Positions 16,465 to 26,748 are shown, counted from the stretch's first letter. The stretch is 64,000 bases of DNA from Nitrosopumilus sp. (GCF_025699255.1 NZ_JAILWA010000003.1:62001-126000); one strand, 5' to 3'. Program-made: numbers and translations. Notes: a model not told the origin generated them from the letters alone.

Positions 16465-17070
16465 TTATTCTGTTATTGGAGTTGCTTCAGTTTGCTCAAC
16501 TTTTGCAATACCTTTTTTGGTGATTGAGTAAGTATATGGTTTTGATTCTGTATTTCTTTCAACATATCCATCTTCAAACAACTTTTTCATCAGGCGTGAA
16601 GTATGTTCTCTGCTTTTCTTTAATGTGACTTGTATATCACGTGATGTCATAGCTTTGTTTGTGATTAGGTGTAACACATAATCAATTGGATTTGCAGGTG
16701 TAATATTGGGCACATTAGGCACAGAAATCTCTTTTTCAGAAGCAACTTCAGGCTTACTAACAATCTCAACAGGTTTTTCTTGAACTTCATTCTTTGCCAA
16801 TTTTTCTAAAAATTGTTTTAATTCCAAATTTGGATCCTCTACTTTTTGCTCAATTCTCTGTATTTCTAATGCATCTAGGCGTATTTTCATATCAATTAAC
16901 TGTCTTTCATAATATTCCAAACGTTCAGTTTGTGAGGCATCAAATACCTCACTTCTAGTTTTTACAAATGGACGTATTCGAAAATATGCATACAATCCTA
17001 CAACTCCCACAATAAATGCTAAAATCACACCTAAAATCACTTCAGGTTCAGGAATTTCTATTAACATCAC
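16465..17070 (-). CDS. Membrane-anchored winged-helix protein (201 aa)
   Basis: One N-terminal transmembrane helix (about 10-32, VILGVILAFIVGVVGLYAYF) is followed by a basic flank and a charged coiled coil (about 45-90, ERLEYYERQLIDMKIRLDAL). A flexible Pro/Val/Glu-rich linker comes next, then a C-terminal winged helix (about 128-190, MTSRDIQVTLKKSREHTSR onward, wing YTYSITKKG). This arrangement would hold a DNA-binding domain at the membrane. No signal-receiver domain is visible. It could be a membrane-tethered regulator or a nucleoid tether. Name and target are unknown. Confidence 0.7.
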   Translation of the reverse strand: MMLIEIPEPEVILGVILAFIVGVVGLYAYFRIRPFVKTRSEVFDASQTERLEYYERQLIDMKIRLDALEIQRIEQKVEDPNLELKQFLEKLAKNEVQEKPVEIVSKPEVASEKEISVPNVPNITPANPIDYVLHLITNKAMTSRDIQVTLKKSREHTSRLMKKLFEDGYVERNTESKPYTYSITKKGIAKVEQTEATPITE

Positions 17071-17194
17071 AACATCTATGCCTATAACGTGATTTATCGT
17101 GATTGAACAACATTAATTCACACTTTAGATTAACAATCTCACACTAACAATCACAAAGAAATCAATTTGAGTCTAATCTAACATATCACATACA

Positions 17195-17557
17195 TCACAT
17201 ATTACATGCCTGTCTTACAAGCCTGTCTATCACACTAATCACTTCATCTTCTCTCTCAGGAAAAATATCACTCTCATTTATCACACTAATCTGTTCAGAA
17301 AGCTTTGATATCACATCTATATCATCAGGCAAAAGTATGCCTAAACCACGAAAAAGTATGATTGAGTAGAATAAACCAATTAATTTCTCTCTAGATTGCC
17401 CAACTTGTCTATAATATGCTCCTTTAGTTATAGAAAAATTGGATTCAAGAAGATCCTTTTGATTTAAAATAATTTCAACTTGTCTCTCTGTAAATAGTGA
17501 TTTTTTGATAATTTTCTTAATAATATTGTTAAAATTAGATTCTTCTAACTTGTCCAT
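17195..17557 (-). CDS. Hypothetical helical protein (120 aa)
   Basis: A helical, soluble 120-residue protein, taken from the ATG at 17557. An in-frame TTG at 17587 would add ten Cys-rich residues but would leave little room for the promoter shared with the divergent GGGP synthase gene. TERQVEIILNQKDLLES and KGAYYRQVGQSREKLIGLFY suggest a DNA-binding-like helical domain similar to small thaumarchaeal regulators, but no family is recognised. The 124-bp space downstream to the next minus-strand gene is rich in short ATCAC words. Confidence 0.6.
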   Translation of the reverse strand: MDKLEESNFNNIIKKIIKKSLFTERQVEIILNQKDLLESNFSITKGAYYRQVGQSREKLIGLFYSIILFRGLGILLPDDIDVISKLSEQISVINESDIFPEREDEVISVIDRLVRQACNM

Positions 17558-17590
17558 AGCTATACAAATCTGTATACAGCATTCCAATTA

Positions 17591-17600
17591 AACTTTAAAG
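17591..17600 (+). promoter_or_regulatory. TATA-like element of the GGGP synthase gene
   Basis: actttaaaga is centred about 26 bp before the ATG at 17622, consistent with a leaderless transcript. Confidence 0.4.
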
Positions 17601-17621
17601 AGCCATACACAAACCCAATCT

Positions 17622-18374
17622 ATGGCTGGAGATAAAGTTGAATCATTCCTAAAATCTGAATTAAAAAAGAAAAATGCATTATTATTTGTCTTAATAGACT
17701 CTGAAGTATCGAATCTAGAGGCATCAAGCAAGCTTGCTAAAGATGTAGAAAAGATTGGCGCTTCAGCAATCTTAGTTGGAGGTTCCTCTGCTACTGATCA
17801 AATTGAAATGGCACAAGTAGTCAAAGGTATCAAAAAAGGTCTAAAAATCCCAATAATTCTATTCCCAGGCAATGTAACAGGTGTAGTACCTGATGCTGAT
17901 GCTATTCTGTTTAGTTCATTAATGAATTCTGAAAACCCTTATTTCATTACTCAGGCACAGGCATTGGGAGCACCAAGTGTTCTTAAATTTGGATTAGAAC
18001 CACTTCCGACTGCATATTTAGTAATTGGAGATGGAACATCTGCATGGTTTGTTGGTTCAGCTAGAGGAATTCCATTTGAAAAACCAAAAATCGCAGCAGC
18101 ATATTCATTGGCAGCACAATTCCTTGGTATGAGATTTGTATACCTTGAAGCAGGATCTGGCGCTAAAACTAACGTTACACCAGAAATGGTAAAGACCGTA
18201 CGACATGTATTTAATGGATTTTTGATTGTGGGAGGTGGAATTAAAGATGAAAAAACCGCTGAAAGTCTTGTAAAAGCAGGAGCTGATGCTCTAGTTATTG
18301 GAACATTCCTTGAAAAAGGAGGTAGTCTCAAAAAATTAGAAAAAATAGCAAAAGCAATTCAAAGAAGCAAGTAG
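17622..18374 (+). CDS. Geranylgeranylglyceryl phosphate synthase (GGGPS)
   Basis: This 250-residue TIM-barrel enzyme joins sn-glycerol-1-phosphate to geranylgeranyl diphosphate, the first committed ether bond of archaeal lipids. Visible signatures are IDSEVS with the metal/phosphate Asp near the N-terminus, AILVGGSSATDQ, IPIILFPGNVTGV, the YLEAGSGA loop and the phosphate-binding LIVGGGIKDEKTAE and ADALVIGTFLEK. The length is standard for group II enzymes. It is followed after 13 bp by the polymerase D large subunit, so lipid and replication genes share a unit. Confidence 0.95.
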   Translation: MAGDKVESFLKSELKKKNALLFVLIDSEVSNLEASSKLAKDVEKIGASAILVGGSSATDQIEMAQVVKGIKKGLKIPIILFPGNVTGVVPDADAILFSSLMNSENPYFITQAQALGAPSVLKFGLEPLPTAYLVIGDGTSAWFVGSARGIPFEKPKIAAAYSLAAQFLGMRFVYLEAGSGAKTNVTPEMVKTVRHVFNGFLIVGGGIKDEKTAESLVKAGADALVIGTFLEKGGSLKKLEKIAKAIQRSK

Positions 18375-18387
18375 TACAAGTCTCATA

Positions 18388-21300
18388 ATGTCTGAAAACG
18401 ATACGATATCTCGAATTAGTGATATCAAAATGCCAGATTACTATCTTGATTACTATTCCAACCTTTCAAATGAAACATACTCAATTTTCCAACATGCAGC
18501 TGAAGCAAAATCTAGTCTAGCTGATTCATCAGGTAATATTGAGCCTAAAATCGCATTTGATTTGGCTGATAGAGTTGCAAAAATGCATGATATTGATATT
18601 GCAGATCACTTAAGAGAAATTTTAAAAATTAATGGAAAAGAGCTTTCAGCACTAATTCTGGCAAAAGAGATAGCTTCCGGCAAATACTGTCTTCCAGATG
18701 CTACTTTAGAAGATAAATTGGATCTTGCAGTGCGTGTTGGATTAGCAATAATTACTGAAGGTGTAACCATTGCTCCTTTACAAGGAATTAGTGAAGTAAA
18801 AATTAAAAAAAATAAGGATGGTTCAGAATACCTTTCTGTTTCCATCGCTGGTCCTATGCGTTCAGCAGGAGGAACAGAATCTGCTGTAACTCTGTTAATT
18901 GCAGATCATGTAAGAAAAATAGCTGGTCTATCAAAATTTCAAGCAAATTCATTTGATGATGAAACCGGTCGATTTGTAGAGGAATTACGTATCTATGAAA
19001 GAGAAGCAAGCAGCTTCCAATTCCATATTTTAGATGAAGATATTGAACATGTAATTTTGAATCTTCCTGTAGAATTGGCAGGTGTGGATACCGATCCATA
19101 TGAGGTTGTTAATCATAAATCAATGGCTAGAATTCAAACTGATCGAGTAAGGGGTGGTGCCTTACGTGTTCTAAATGATGGTTTGATTGGAAGATCAAAA
19201 AAACTCCTCAAAAGAATAGAATTGTATAATCTTGATGGATGGGAATGGCTCAATGATTTGAAAGGGGCTGTTCAGACAGGAGATAATCAGGAAGATGCAG
19301 CAGCAAAAAGGATGCGTGAAGTGATTACAGGCAGATCAGTATTATCAATGCCTAACAAACTTGGTGGATTTCGTTTAAGATATGGTAGAGCATGCAATAC
19401 AGGCTTTGCAGCAGTTGGTATTCATCCAGTTATTGCCGAAATTCTTGATCATACTGTTGCTGTTGGAACTCAAATCAAAATAGATATTCCTGGGAAAGGG
19501 GCAACTGTAGCCTTTGTTGATTCTATAGATACACCTACAGTTAGACTCAACAATGGAAATGTGGTAAAAATCCGAGATGTAAAACATGGTTTAGAAATTA
19601 AAAATAACATTGAAAAAATTCTCCATCTAGGTGATATTTTAATCTCATTTGGAGATTTTCTAGAAAATAATGCTCAACTAGTACCATCAGGATACGTAGA
19701 AGAACTTTGGATCGAAGAACTGAAACAAAAATTTCAGAAGTATGATCCAAACGATCAACATCTAAAACAATTTTTGAATAGAATTCCTACAATAGATGAA
19801 GCAGTAAAACTCTCATTAGATTTCAAAATCCCACTACATCCACATTACTTGTATTTTTGGGATAAAATTTCATCCGAAGAACTTCTCAAACTTTTAGAAC
19901 CAAACAAAGTCAATGAATCCTACATCGAATATCCACTTCAAATCAAAAAAATTTTAGAAAACCTAGGAACTCCACATATAGTTGAAAATAATTTAATTAT
20001 TCTAGAACAACAAGAAGCAAAAATTTTCTATAATCTACTCTTTCGAGAGAAACCAATTATCAGTGATTTGTCTGTCCCAAAAATACTATCAAAATCTTCA
20101 GGAATTCAAATCAAAAATAAATTTTCAACTAGTATTGGAGTTAGAATTGGGAGACCTGAAAAAGCAGCGGCAAGACAAATGAAACCTGCAACACATGTAT
20201 TATTTCCAGTTGGTGAAAAAGGTGGACCTACCAGAGATCTTCTTAAAGCTTCACGAACTGAACATTTTTTTGCTAATATCTACAACCGACATTGCACAAA
20301 ATGTAATCAACCCTCAATTGGAATTAAATGCTCAATTTGTGGCACAAAAACATCAATTAGTTTTAGATGTTCCAATTGTCGTGATACCTTAGAAGAACCC
20401 TTTTGTGAAAAATGTAAGCGTAAAGCTCCTGCACATTCTCATAAAGAATTTCCATTAAAAACACGATTACTTCTAGCTCAAGAAAAGATGGGAATACGTG
20501 CAAAAGAACCATTCAAAGGCGTTAAAGAATTAATTAATCAGGACAAAATTGCAGAACCTCTTGAGAAAGGACTAGTAAGACAAAATTTTGGATTGACCAC
20601 ATTTAAAGATGGAACTGTAAGATTTGATGCAACAAATTCCCCACTTACCCAATTCAAACCATCATGGATAGGAACTTCTATTGAAAAATTAAAACAACTT
20701 GGATACTCTTATGATATTGAAGGAAAACCACTTGAATCAGAAGATCAAACAATAGAGCTTCTTATGCAAGATGTAGTTGTTCCTTATGAAAGTGGAAATT
20801 ATCTTGTATCTACTTGTAAATACATTGATGTTTTATTAGAAAAATTCTATGGTAAATCTCCGTTCTATAATGTGAAAAATTCAGAAGAACTAATTGGACA
20901 TTTGATAATTGGATTAGCTCCACATACTTCTGTAGGAATTGTAGGAAGAATAATTGGATATACAGAAACTCATGTTTGTTTTGGAACTCCCAATTGGCAT
21001 TCTGCAAAAAGAAGAGATGCAGATGGAGATGCAGATTCAATAATGCTTCTCATGGATAGTCTCCTTAATTTCTCAAGACAATTTCTTTCTGATAGAATTG
21101 GTGGTTTGATGGATGCACCATTACTTGTACAACCACATGTATTACCACATGAATCCCAACCTCAAGCACATAATCTTGAAGTTACAAAAATTTTACCTTT
21201 AGAATTTTTTGAATCTACTTTTGAACAAATAAAATCATCAGATGTTACATCAATTGAAATTATCAAATCCCGTCTTGAAACCGAAAGACAATTCTATGAT

Positions 21301-21765
21301 TATCACTTTACACATACAACTTCATCTTTAACTACATCAAAATCAAGAAGTGCATATTCTACTCTTGGTTCAATGCTGGACAAATTTGATATGCAAGTAA
21401 AAAATGCCGAATTGATTAATGCTGTAAACACTTCAGAAATAGTCTCAAATGTAATTTCAACACACTTAGTTCCGGATTTAATGGGAAATCTTAGAGCATA
21501 TGCTAGACAAAGTTTTAGGTGTACTGCATGTGGAAAATCATTTCGCAGAATGCCTCTCATACAAACTTGTATTTGTGGACATAAACTAATTGCCACCATT
21601 ACAAGAGGTTCTGTAGAAAAATATCTTAAACTAGCAAAAAGATTAGTTGAAAAATACGATGTAGGTGAATATCAAAGAGGAAGAATTTTAGCATTATCTG
21701 ATGAAATCGAATTAGTATTTGGAAAAAGTCAAGGAGATCAATCCTTACTCACTGACTATGCGTGA
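18388..21765 (+). CDS. polC: DNA polymerase D large subunit (DP2, catalytic)
   Basis: The catalytic subunit of archaeal family-D polymerase, a double-psi beta-barrel enzyme. Key sites: AGPMRSAGGTESAVTLLIAD (about residue 155), GRACNTGFAAVGIHP, a zinc module of repeated CxxC pairs around residues 635-675, the catalytic RRDADGDADSIMLLMD near residue 877 with its metal-binding aspartates, and a second CxxC module near residues 1046-1066. At 1125 residues the gene has no intein. Its partner DP1 lies at 12662 across the origin. The C-terminal segment after residue 1090 is short and may end in a PCNA-binding tail. Confidence 0.96.
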   Translation: MSENDTISRISDIKMPDYYLDYYSNLSNETYSIFQHAAEAKSSLADSSGNIEPKIAFDLADRVAKMHDIDIADHLREILKINGKELSALILAKEIASGKYCLPDATLEDKLDLAVRVGLAIITEGVTIAPLQGISEVKIKKNKDGSEYLSVSIAGPMRSAGGTESAVTLLIADHVRKIAGLSKFQANSFDDETGRFVEELRIYEREASSFQFHILDEDIEHVILNLPVELAGVDTDPYEVVNHKSMARIQTDRVRGGALRVLNDGLIGRSKKLLKRIELYNLDGWEWLNDLKGAVQTGDNQEDAAAKRMREVITGRSVLSMPNKLGGFRLRYGRACNTGFAAVGIHPVIAEILDHTVAVGTQIKIDIPGKGATVAFVDSIDTPTVRLNNGNVVKIRDVKHGLEIKNNIEKILHLGDILISFGDFLENNAQLVPSGYVEELWIEELKQKFQKYDPNDQHLKQFLNRIPTIDEAVKLSLDFKIPLHPHYLYFWDKISSEELLKLLEPNKVNESYIEYPLQIKKILENLGTPHIVENNLIILEQQEAKIFYNLLFREKPIISDLSVPKILSKSSGIQIKNKFSTSIGVRIGRPEKAAARQMKPATHVLFPVGEKGGPTRDLLKASRTEHFFANIYNRHCTKCNQPSIGIKCSICGTKTSISFRCSNCRDTLEEPFCEKCKRKAPAHSHKEFPLKTRLLLAQEKMGIRAKEPFKGVKELINQDKIAEPLEKGLVRQNFGLTTFKDGTVRFDATNSPLTQFKPSWIGTSIEKLKQLGYSYDIEGKPLESEDQTIELLMQDVVVPYESGNYLVSTCKYIDVLLEKFYGKSPFYNVKNSEELIGHLIIGLAPHTSVGIVGRIIGYTETHVCFGTPNWHSAKRRDADGDADSIMLLMDSLLNFSRQFLSDRIGGLMDAPLLVQPHVLPHESQPQAHNLEVTKILPLEFFESTFEQIKSSDVTSIEIIKSRLETERQFYDYHFTHTTSSLTTSKSRSAYSTLGSMLDKFDMQVKNAELINAVNTSEIVSNVISTHLVPDLMGNLRAYARQSFRCTACGKSFRRMPLIQTCICGHKLIATITRGSVEKYLKLAKRLVEKYDVGEYQRGRILALSDEIELVFGKSQGDQSLLTDYA

Positions 21766-21767
21766 AT

Positions 21768-23099
21768 CTATCTTAGTTTGACGTACTCGTAAGCACCTAA
21801 TTTATTATCAAAACAGAATTTTACTTTTTGATAATCTTTTCTAAATGATTTTACTTTTGAAAGTAATTTCTTTGGATCTTTTTTATCAATTACAACTTGT
21901 TTTATGAAAGATGCAATCTCTTGCATCTCATTTTTCTTCATTCCTAATCTTGTAATTTCAGAAACTCCTAATCTAATTCCACCTGGATGGAAATAATTTC
22001 TTCCAGCTTTGATATCTCCTGGAATAAGTTGTCTGTTTACTATGATGTTTGCTTTTTCTAAATCAGCTTCTACCTTTCCTCCATCTGAATAATCTAAAAC
22101 ATTAACAGCAATTTGATGTGATTTTGTAAATCCTCTACTTTCACCTAATACTTTGAATCCTGCATCATTCAAAGCTTCGGCAAATATTTTGGCATTTTTA
22201 ATTACTTCGACAGCATAATCTTTTCCAAATTCTAAGGCTTCAGCAAAAGCTACTGCTTTCCCAGCCATATGATGAATATGATGACTACTAGTTAGACCAG
22301 GAAAAGTTGCTTTCTTGATAACTTCTTCATGTTCTTTCGAACCTAAAACAAGTCCTCCTTGCGGTCCAAACAAAGTCTTATGAGTACTCATAGTCATTGT
22401 ATCAGCTCCCTCACGTAATGGATCCTGGAATTTTCCTCCTGCAATTAATCCTGCAACATGAGCTGCATCATAATTGATATGCATATCATAACTCTTAAGA
22501 AAATCTGATAATTCTTTGACAGGATGAGGAAACAAGAATAATGAACCCCCAAACATTGCCATTTTAGGAAGACGATTTGTTTTTTTAAGATCTTTAACTT
22601 TTTGTTTTGTTTTATCTACATCTATTGTCATTTCTTCAGCATCAAATGGATAGAATTCTATCTCTAAACCATGTACTAAACCAGCAGTTCCAGAATGTTC
22701 TTTTTTACCATGTGAAATATGTCCACCTGCAGGGATTGAAGGTGCTAACATTACATCTCCAGGATTGGTATATCCTGAATAGACTGCTAAATTTGCAACA
22801 ACACCTGAAATTGGTCGTACATCTGCAAATTTTGCTTTGTATAATTTTTTAGCTAACTTCATACATTCAAACTCAACATCATCAATGTAGACACATCCAG
22901 CGTAAACCCTTTCACCAGGCCAACCTTCAGCATACCTATTCCCAAAATCAGAAATTATTGCTTCTCTAACTGCAGGACTAGGAATATTTTCACTTGCAAT
23001 CAGAGGAATTGAATTCTCAAACCATTTATGGTGTTCCTTTAACTTTGAAAAAATTTTATCATAAGATTGCCTATTTTGTGATTTGGCCATATTTTCCAT
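21768..23099 (-). CDS. glyA: Serine hydroxymethyltransferase
   Basis: This 443-residue PLP enzyme interconverts serine and glycine using a pterin C1 carrier. ENIPSPAVREAI and NRYAEGWPGERVYAG near the N-terminus bind substrate. HINYDAAHVAGLIAGG has the PLP-ring Asp-x-x-His. MSTHKTLFGPQGG contains the Schiff-base Lys near residue 238. The C-terminal PGGIRLGVSEITRLGM supplies the substrate-carboxylate Arg. It converges on polymerase D large subunit (2-bp gap) and is divergent from the thermosome gene. Archaeal SHMT may use a modified folate. Confidence 0.95.
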   Translation of the reverse strand: MENMAKSQNRQSYDKIFSKLKEHHKWFENSIPLIASENIPSPAVREAIISDFGNRYAEGWPGERVYAGCVYIDDVEFECMKLAKKLYKAKFADVRPISGVVANLAVYSGYTNPGDVMLAPSIPAGGHISHGKKEHSGTAGLVHGLEIEFYPFDAEEMTIDVDKTKQKVKDLKKTNRLPKMAMFGGSLFLFPHPVKELSDFLKSYDMHINYDAAHVAGLIAGGKFQDPLREGADTMTMSTHKTLFGPQGGLVLGSKEHEEVIKKATFPGLTSSHHIHHMAGKAVAFAEALEFGKDYAVEVIKNAKIFAEALNDAGFKVLGESRGFTKSHQIAVNVLDYSDGGKVEADLEKANIIVNRQLIPGDIKAGRNYFHPGGIRLGVSEITRLGMKKNEMQEIASFIKQVVIDKKDPKKLLSKVKSFRKDYQKVKFCFDNKLGAYEYVKLR

Positions 23100-23154
23100 C
23101 TTGATTTTCCCAATTTAAAAACACCGATATTATTTCAAAACTATCGATCTTGAT

Positions 23155-23170
23155 CTGGAAGGTATAAAAG
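23155..23170 (+). promoter_or_regulatory. Thermosome promoter (BRE/TATA)
   Basis: ggaaggtataaaag carries a purine-rich BRE-like stretch followed by a near-perfect archaeal TATA box about 28 bp before the ATG at 23194. It is the strongest TATA box in the window, in keeping with a highly expressed chaperonin. Confidence 0.6.
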
Positions 23171-23193
23171 GGGAATCTGAAGTTTTTGCATCT

Positions 23194-24906
23194 ATGGGAA
23201 TGCAAGCAACTTCCAAGGGAAATATGCCTGTTGTTTTACTAAAAGAGGGTGGCTCTGAAACTAAAGGTAAAGAGGCCCAAAAGAACAACATTGCAGCAGC
23301 AAAAATTATCGCTGAAATTGTTCATACTAGTCTAGGTCCACGAGGAATGGATAAAATGCTAGTTGATTCCTTAGGTGATGTCACAATCACAAATGATGGT
23401 GCTACTATTCTAAAAGAGATTGATGTTCAACATCCAGCTGCAAAAATGCTAGTTGAAATCTCAAAAACAACAGATAATGAAGTAGGAGACGGTACAACTT
23501 CCGCTGTTGTATTGGCAGGTGCTTTACTTTCACAAGCTGAATCATTAATTGATCAAGAAGTACATCCAACAATTATTGTAGATGGATATAGAAAAGCTGC
23601 AAGAAAAGCTAAAGAATACTTGGAAGAAATTGCAGATTCAATCAATGCAAACGATAAAAATATTCTAAATAAAATTGCAAAAACTTCAATGCAAACTAAA
23701 CTTGTTAGAAAGGATTCTGATTTACTTGCGGATATTATTGTAAAATCAGTACTTGCTGTCTCAGAAAAAACTGGTGAAACATATGATGTAGATATTGATG
23801 ATATTAAAGTAGAAAAGAAAGCTGGAGGCTCAATTAAAGATTCTATGATTATTCAGGGTATTGTTCTTGATAAAGAAATTGTTCATGGTGGCATGCCTAG
23901 AAAAATAACTGATGCAAAAATTGCACTTATCAACACTGCTTTAGAAATTAGTAAAACTGAAACTGATTCAAAAATTAACATTTCAAATCCACAACAATTG
24001 AAATCATTTCTAGATGAAGAAAATAGAATGTTAAAGACAATGGTTGACAAAGTTATTGGTTCTGGCGCAAATGTTGTTTTATGTCAAAAAGGATTAGATG
24101 ATATGGCTCAACATTATCTAGCAAAAGCAGGAATCATAGCAGTTAGAAGAATTAAAGAAAGTGATCTTACAAAATTAGCAAAAGCAACTGGTGCTAGAAT
24201 AGTTACAAACCTTGATGATTTATTTGAAAAAGATCTTGGAACTGCAGAAGTTGTTGAAGAAAGAAAAATCGAAGAAGACAAGTGGGTATTTGTAGAAGGA
24301 TGCAAACATCCAAAATCCGTTACTTTACTTCTTCGCGCAGGCTCACAAAGAGTTGTAGATGAAGTAGAACGTTCAGTACATGATGCTTTAATGGTTGTAA
24401 AAGATGTAATTCAAAAACCACAAATTGTTGCAGGTGGAGGTGCTCCTGAAACATTTGCGGCAACAAAACTTCGAGGTTGGTCAAAATCTTTAGAAGGACG
24501 AGAACAACTTGCAGCAGAAAAATTTGCTGATGCTTTAGAAGAACTCCCAATGGCTCTTGCAGACAATGCTGGAATGGATCCAATTGATACACTTACACTT
24601 CTTCGTTCTAAACAACAAAAAGGAGAAAAATGGACTGGAATAGATGTTATGAAAGCAAAAATTGGAAATATGAAATCTAGTGATATAATTGAACCACTTG
24701 CAGTTAAACTTCAAATTGTTTCAGCAGCAGCAGAAGCTGCTTGCATGATTCTTAGAATTGATGATGTTATTGCCACGCAAAAATCTGCCGGTGGTCCACC
24801 TGGTGGAGAAGGTGGAATGCCACCTGGAATGGGTGGAATGCCACCTGGAATGGGTGGAATGCCACCTGGAATGGGTGGAATGCCTGATATGGGCGGAATG
24901 ATGTAA
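23194..24906 (+). CDS. thsA: Thermosome (group II chaperonin) subunit
   Basis: A 570-residue subunit of the double-ring ATP-dependent folding chamber. [20 protein letters not shown] and [19 protein letters not shown] hold the nucleotide site. [12 protein letters not shown] near residue 98 has the catalytic Asp. The helical protrusion lid is in the apical domain around 245-275. GGGAPE and the late DVIATQKS are typical. The C-terminus is a Gly/Met/Pro tail of three identical MGGMPPG units that projects into the chamber. A second ATG two codons downstream is possible. Confidence 0.96.
   Translation: MGMQATSKGNMPVVLLKEGGSETKGKEAQKNNIAAAKIIAEIVHTSLGPRGMDKMLVDSLGDVTITNDGATILKEIDVQHPAAKMLVEISKTTDNEVGDGTTSAVVLAGALLSQAESLIDQEVHPTIIVDGYRKAARKAKEYLEEIADSINANDKNILNKIAKTSMQTKLVRKDSDLLADIIVKSVLAVSEKTGETYDVDIDDIKVEKKAGGSIKDSMIIQGIVLDKEIVHGGMPRKITDAKIALINTALEISKTETDSKINISNPQQLKSFLDEENRMLKTMVDKVIGSGANVVLCQKGLDDMAQHYLAKAGIIAVRRIKESDLTKLAKATGARIVTNLDDLFEKDLGTAEVVEERKIEEDKWVFVEGCKHPKSVTLLLRAGSQRVVDEVERSVHDALMVVKDVIQKPQIVAGGGAPETFAATKLRGWSKSLEGREQLAAEKFADALEELPMALADNAGMDPIDTLTLLRSKQQKGEKWTGIDVMKAKIGNMKSSDIIEPLAVKLQIVSAAAEAACMILRIDDVIATQKSAGGPPGGEGGMPPGMGGMPPGMGGMPPGMGGMPDMGGMM
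24811..24881 (+). repeat. 21-bp tandem repeat in thermosome tail
   Basis: Three perfect tandem copies of ggtggaatgccacctggaat plus a final g (period 21 bp) start at 24811, 24832 and 24853, then a shorter partial copy. They encode repeated GGMPPGM. Copy number at such sites may vary between strains by slippage, without frameshift. Confidence 0.85.
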
Positions 24907-24959
24907 TTATTTTGGAAATTATTCAAAACTTTAATTGCTAATCAATTTTACGAACAACA

Positions 24960-25238
24960 TTGAATCAAATAACATCTAAAGCTATTACTGGATTCAAATA
25001 CATCTATTTGGTTGCATTTTTTGCATTACTTGCAGGATTTTTTCATCCACTAATTACAAACACAAGTTTTGATGGAGTTATCAGTGGCGTTATCATTTTA
25101 TTTGTAGGTCTTGCAGGTGGAGTTTTGTTATACAGAGCTGCTACATCGGAAAGTAAAAGAGCTATATTTCTTGGAAGTGGATTTGCTTTAATGGCTATTT
25201 CATTATACTATATTTTTCAATTTACTGGCAGGGCTTAG
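24960..25238 (+). CDS. Small membrane protein, three helices (92 aa)
   Basis: The 92-residue product (TTG start) has three predicted transmembrane helices: about 12-30 (FKYIYLVAFFALLAGFF), 40-58 and 66-88 (AIFLGSGFALMAISLYYIF). No catalytic residues are seen. It follows the thermosome by 53 bp and overlaps the convergent glutamine synthetase gene by 4 bp. I do not recognise the family. Confidence 0.6.
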   Translation: MNQITSKAITGFKYIYLVAFFALLAGFFHPLITNTSFDGVISGVIILFVGLAGGVLLYRAATSESKRAIFLGSGFALMAISLYYIFQFTGRA

Positions 25239-26707
25239 ACATCAAAGTATAGATAAAATTCGTGTGGATGTGGTCTAATTGCTATCTCACGCTGATCTCT
25301 TCTTTCCAATTCAATTATTTTATCTATAACATCATTTGTGTAAATTGGATTAAGGAATTTTCTATCACTTTCTAATTCATCTAATGCTTCACCAAGACTT
25401 TTTGGCAAAACACCAATTCCTCTTTTTGCTCTATCAGATTTTGTCATCTTGAAAATATCGTCACGTACTTCATCTCCAGGATCCATCTTTTTCTTGACTC
25501 CATCCATACCAGCTGCTGTAACTGCTGCAAATACAAGATATGGATTTGATGAAGGATCTGGTGCCCTAAATTCTAGTCTTTTTAGGTTTGAATAGTTCTT
25601 TCCTTTGAGATGTTTTGGAACTCTAACTATGGCAGAACGATTTCCTGAACTCCATGCAATATATGCAGGAGCTTCATAACCTGGAACTAATCTATGATAT
25701 GAATTGGTTGTCGGATTACAAATTGCAGATAGAGCTTTTGCATGATTAACTATTCCTCCACAGAAATATCTGCCAAGCTGACTTAACTCAATCTCATCAT
25801 CTGGATCATAAAATGCATTTTCATTTCCTTTCCATAAACTAACATTTACATGCATACCAGAACCTGAATCCATTGCAATTGGTTTGGGCATCATTGTTGC
25901 AACTTTTCCATATTTTTGTGCAACATTTCTAATTACATACTTGTATGATTGTGCCGCATCTGCAGCATTTGTCATATAATCATATTTGATATCAATTTCA
26001 CATTGTCCTGCTGTAGCTACTTCATGATGATGATTATCACATAAGATTCCAAAATTTTTGTTAAGAATATTTACACATTCATTTCTGTACGGTGTAAGGG
26101 TATCTGCTGGAGTACTAGGATAATATCCCTCTTGTAATCCCATTGGATATCCATCACCTGATTGATTCCATGGTGCTTCTTTTGATTCAATTGAGTATGA
26201 TTGACCTTTGTACGGTGTTAGTACATCCCAATGTACCTTATCAAACACAAAGAATTCAACTTCAGGACCCCATGTACTAAAATCAAATCCCTGAGTTTTG
26301 ATATATTCTTCAGCTTTTTGAGATATTCCTCTTGGGTCTCTTGATAATCGTCCTCTGTTTTCTCCCCAATAAACATCACATAGAAGTCTAGCAGTTTTAT
26401 TTTCTGTCATCCAAGGAATTATTGCAAATGTATTTGGATCAGGTTTTAAAAGTAAATCCGAATCATCTATACTGGTAAATCCAATAATTGATGAACCATC
26501 TAATTTTGGTAACCCATCTCTCATTTGTTCTGGAGTAAAGGTGTTTGCTGAAATTGTAGTATGATGAAAATGTCCTGTAAGACCGGTAAACTGAAGATCG
26601 ATAAACTGAATATTTTCGTGTTGAATTCTTGAAAAAACTTCGTCAGGTGAATATGTTACTTGGATAGCTTTACCGTGACTGACTTTATATGGCAATTTAT
26701 TCTTCAA
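25235..26707 (-). CDS. glnA: Glutamine synthetase 1 (canonical active site)
   Basis: This 490-residue type I enzyme makes glutamine from glutamate, ammonia and ATP, the main ammonia-assimilation step. Active-site signatures are intact: WGPEVEFFVFD, HHEVATAGQCEID for metal and glutamate, MPKPIAMDSGSGMHVNVSLW, RLVPGYEAP (ammonium flap Glu), NRSAIVRVP and EFRAPDPSSNPYL. I see no NLYDLP-type adenylylation site, so control is probably by feedback or PII rather than adenylylation. Compare the second enzyme at 41450, where the SGSGMH motif is changed. It is divergent from GINS by 41 bp. Confidence 0.95.
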   Translation of the reverse strand: MKNKLPYKVSHGKAIQVTYSPDEVFSRIQHENIQFIDLQFTGLTGHFHHTTISANTFTPEQMRDGLPKLDGSSIIGFTSIDDSDLLLKPDPNTFAIIPWMTENKTARLLCDVYWGENRGRLSRDPRGISQKAEEYIKTQGFDFSTWGPEVEFFVFDKVHWDVLTPYKGQSYSIESKEAPWNQSGDGYPMGLQEGYYPSTPADTLTPYRNECVNILNKNFGILCDNHHHEVATAGQCEIDIKYDYMTNAADAAQSYKYVIRNVAQKYGKVATMMPKPIAMDSGSGMHVNVSLWKGNENAFYDPDDEIELSQLGRYFCGGIVNHAKALSAICNPTTNSYHRLVPGYEAPAYIAWSSGNRSAIVRVPKHLKGKNYSNLKRLEFRAPDPSSNPYLVFAAVTAAGMDGVKKKMDPGDEVRDDIFKMTKSDRAKRGIGVLPKSLGEALDELESDRKFLNPIYTNDVIDKIIELERRDQREIAIRPHPHEFYLYFDV

Positions 26708-26748
26708 TCAAACACAAATACATCAGCCATTTAAGGATTAGGTAAGAA

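Noticed and set aside
17071-17194. ATCAC-rich spacer considered as a repeat array or CRISPR fragment
   Set aside because: Words such as atcac and tcacacta recur irregularly, without fixed repeat length or spacers, and some lie inside the neighbouring coding region.
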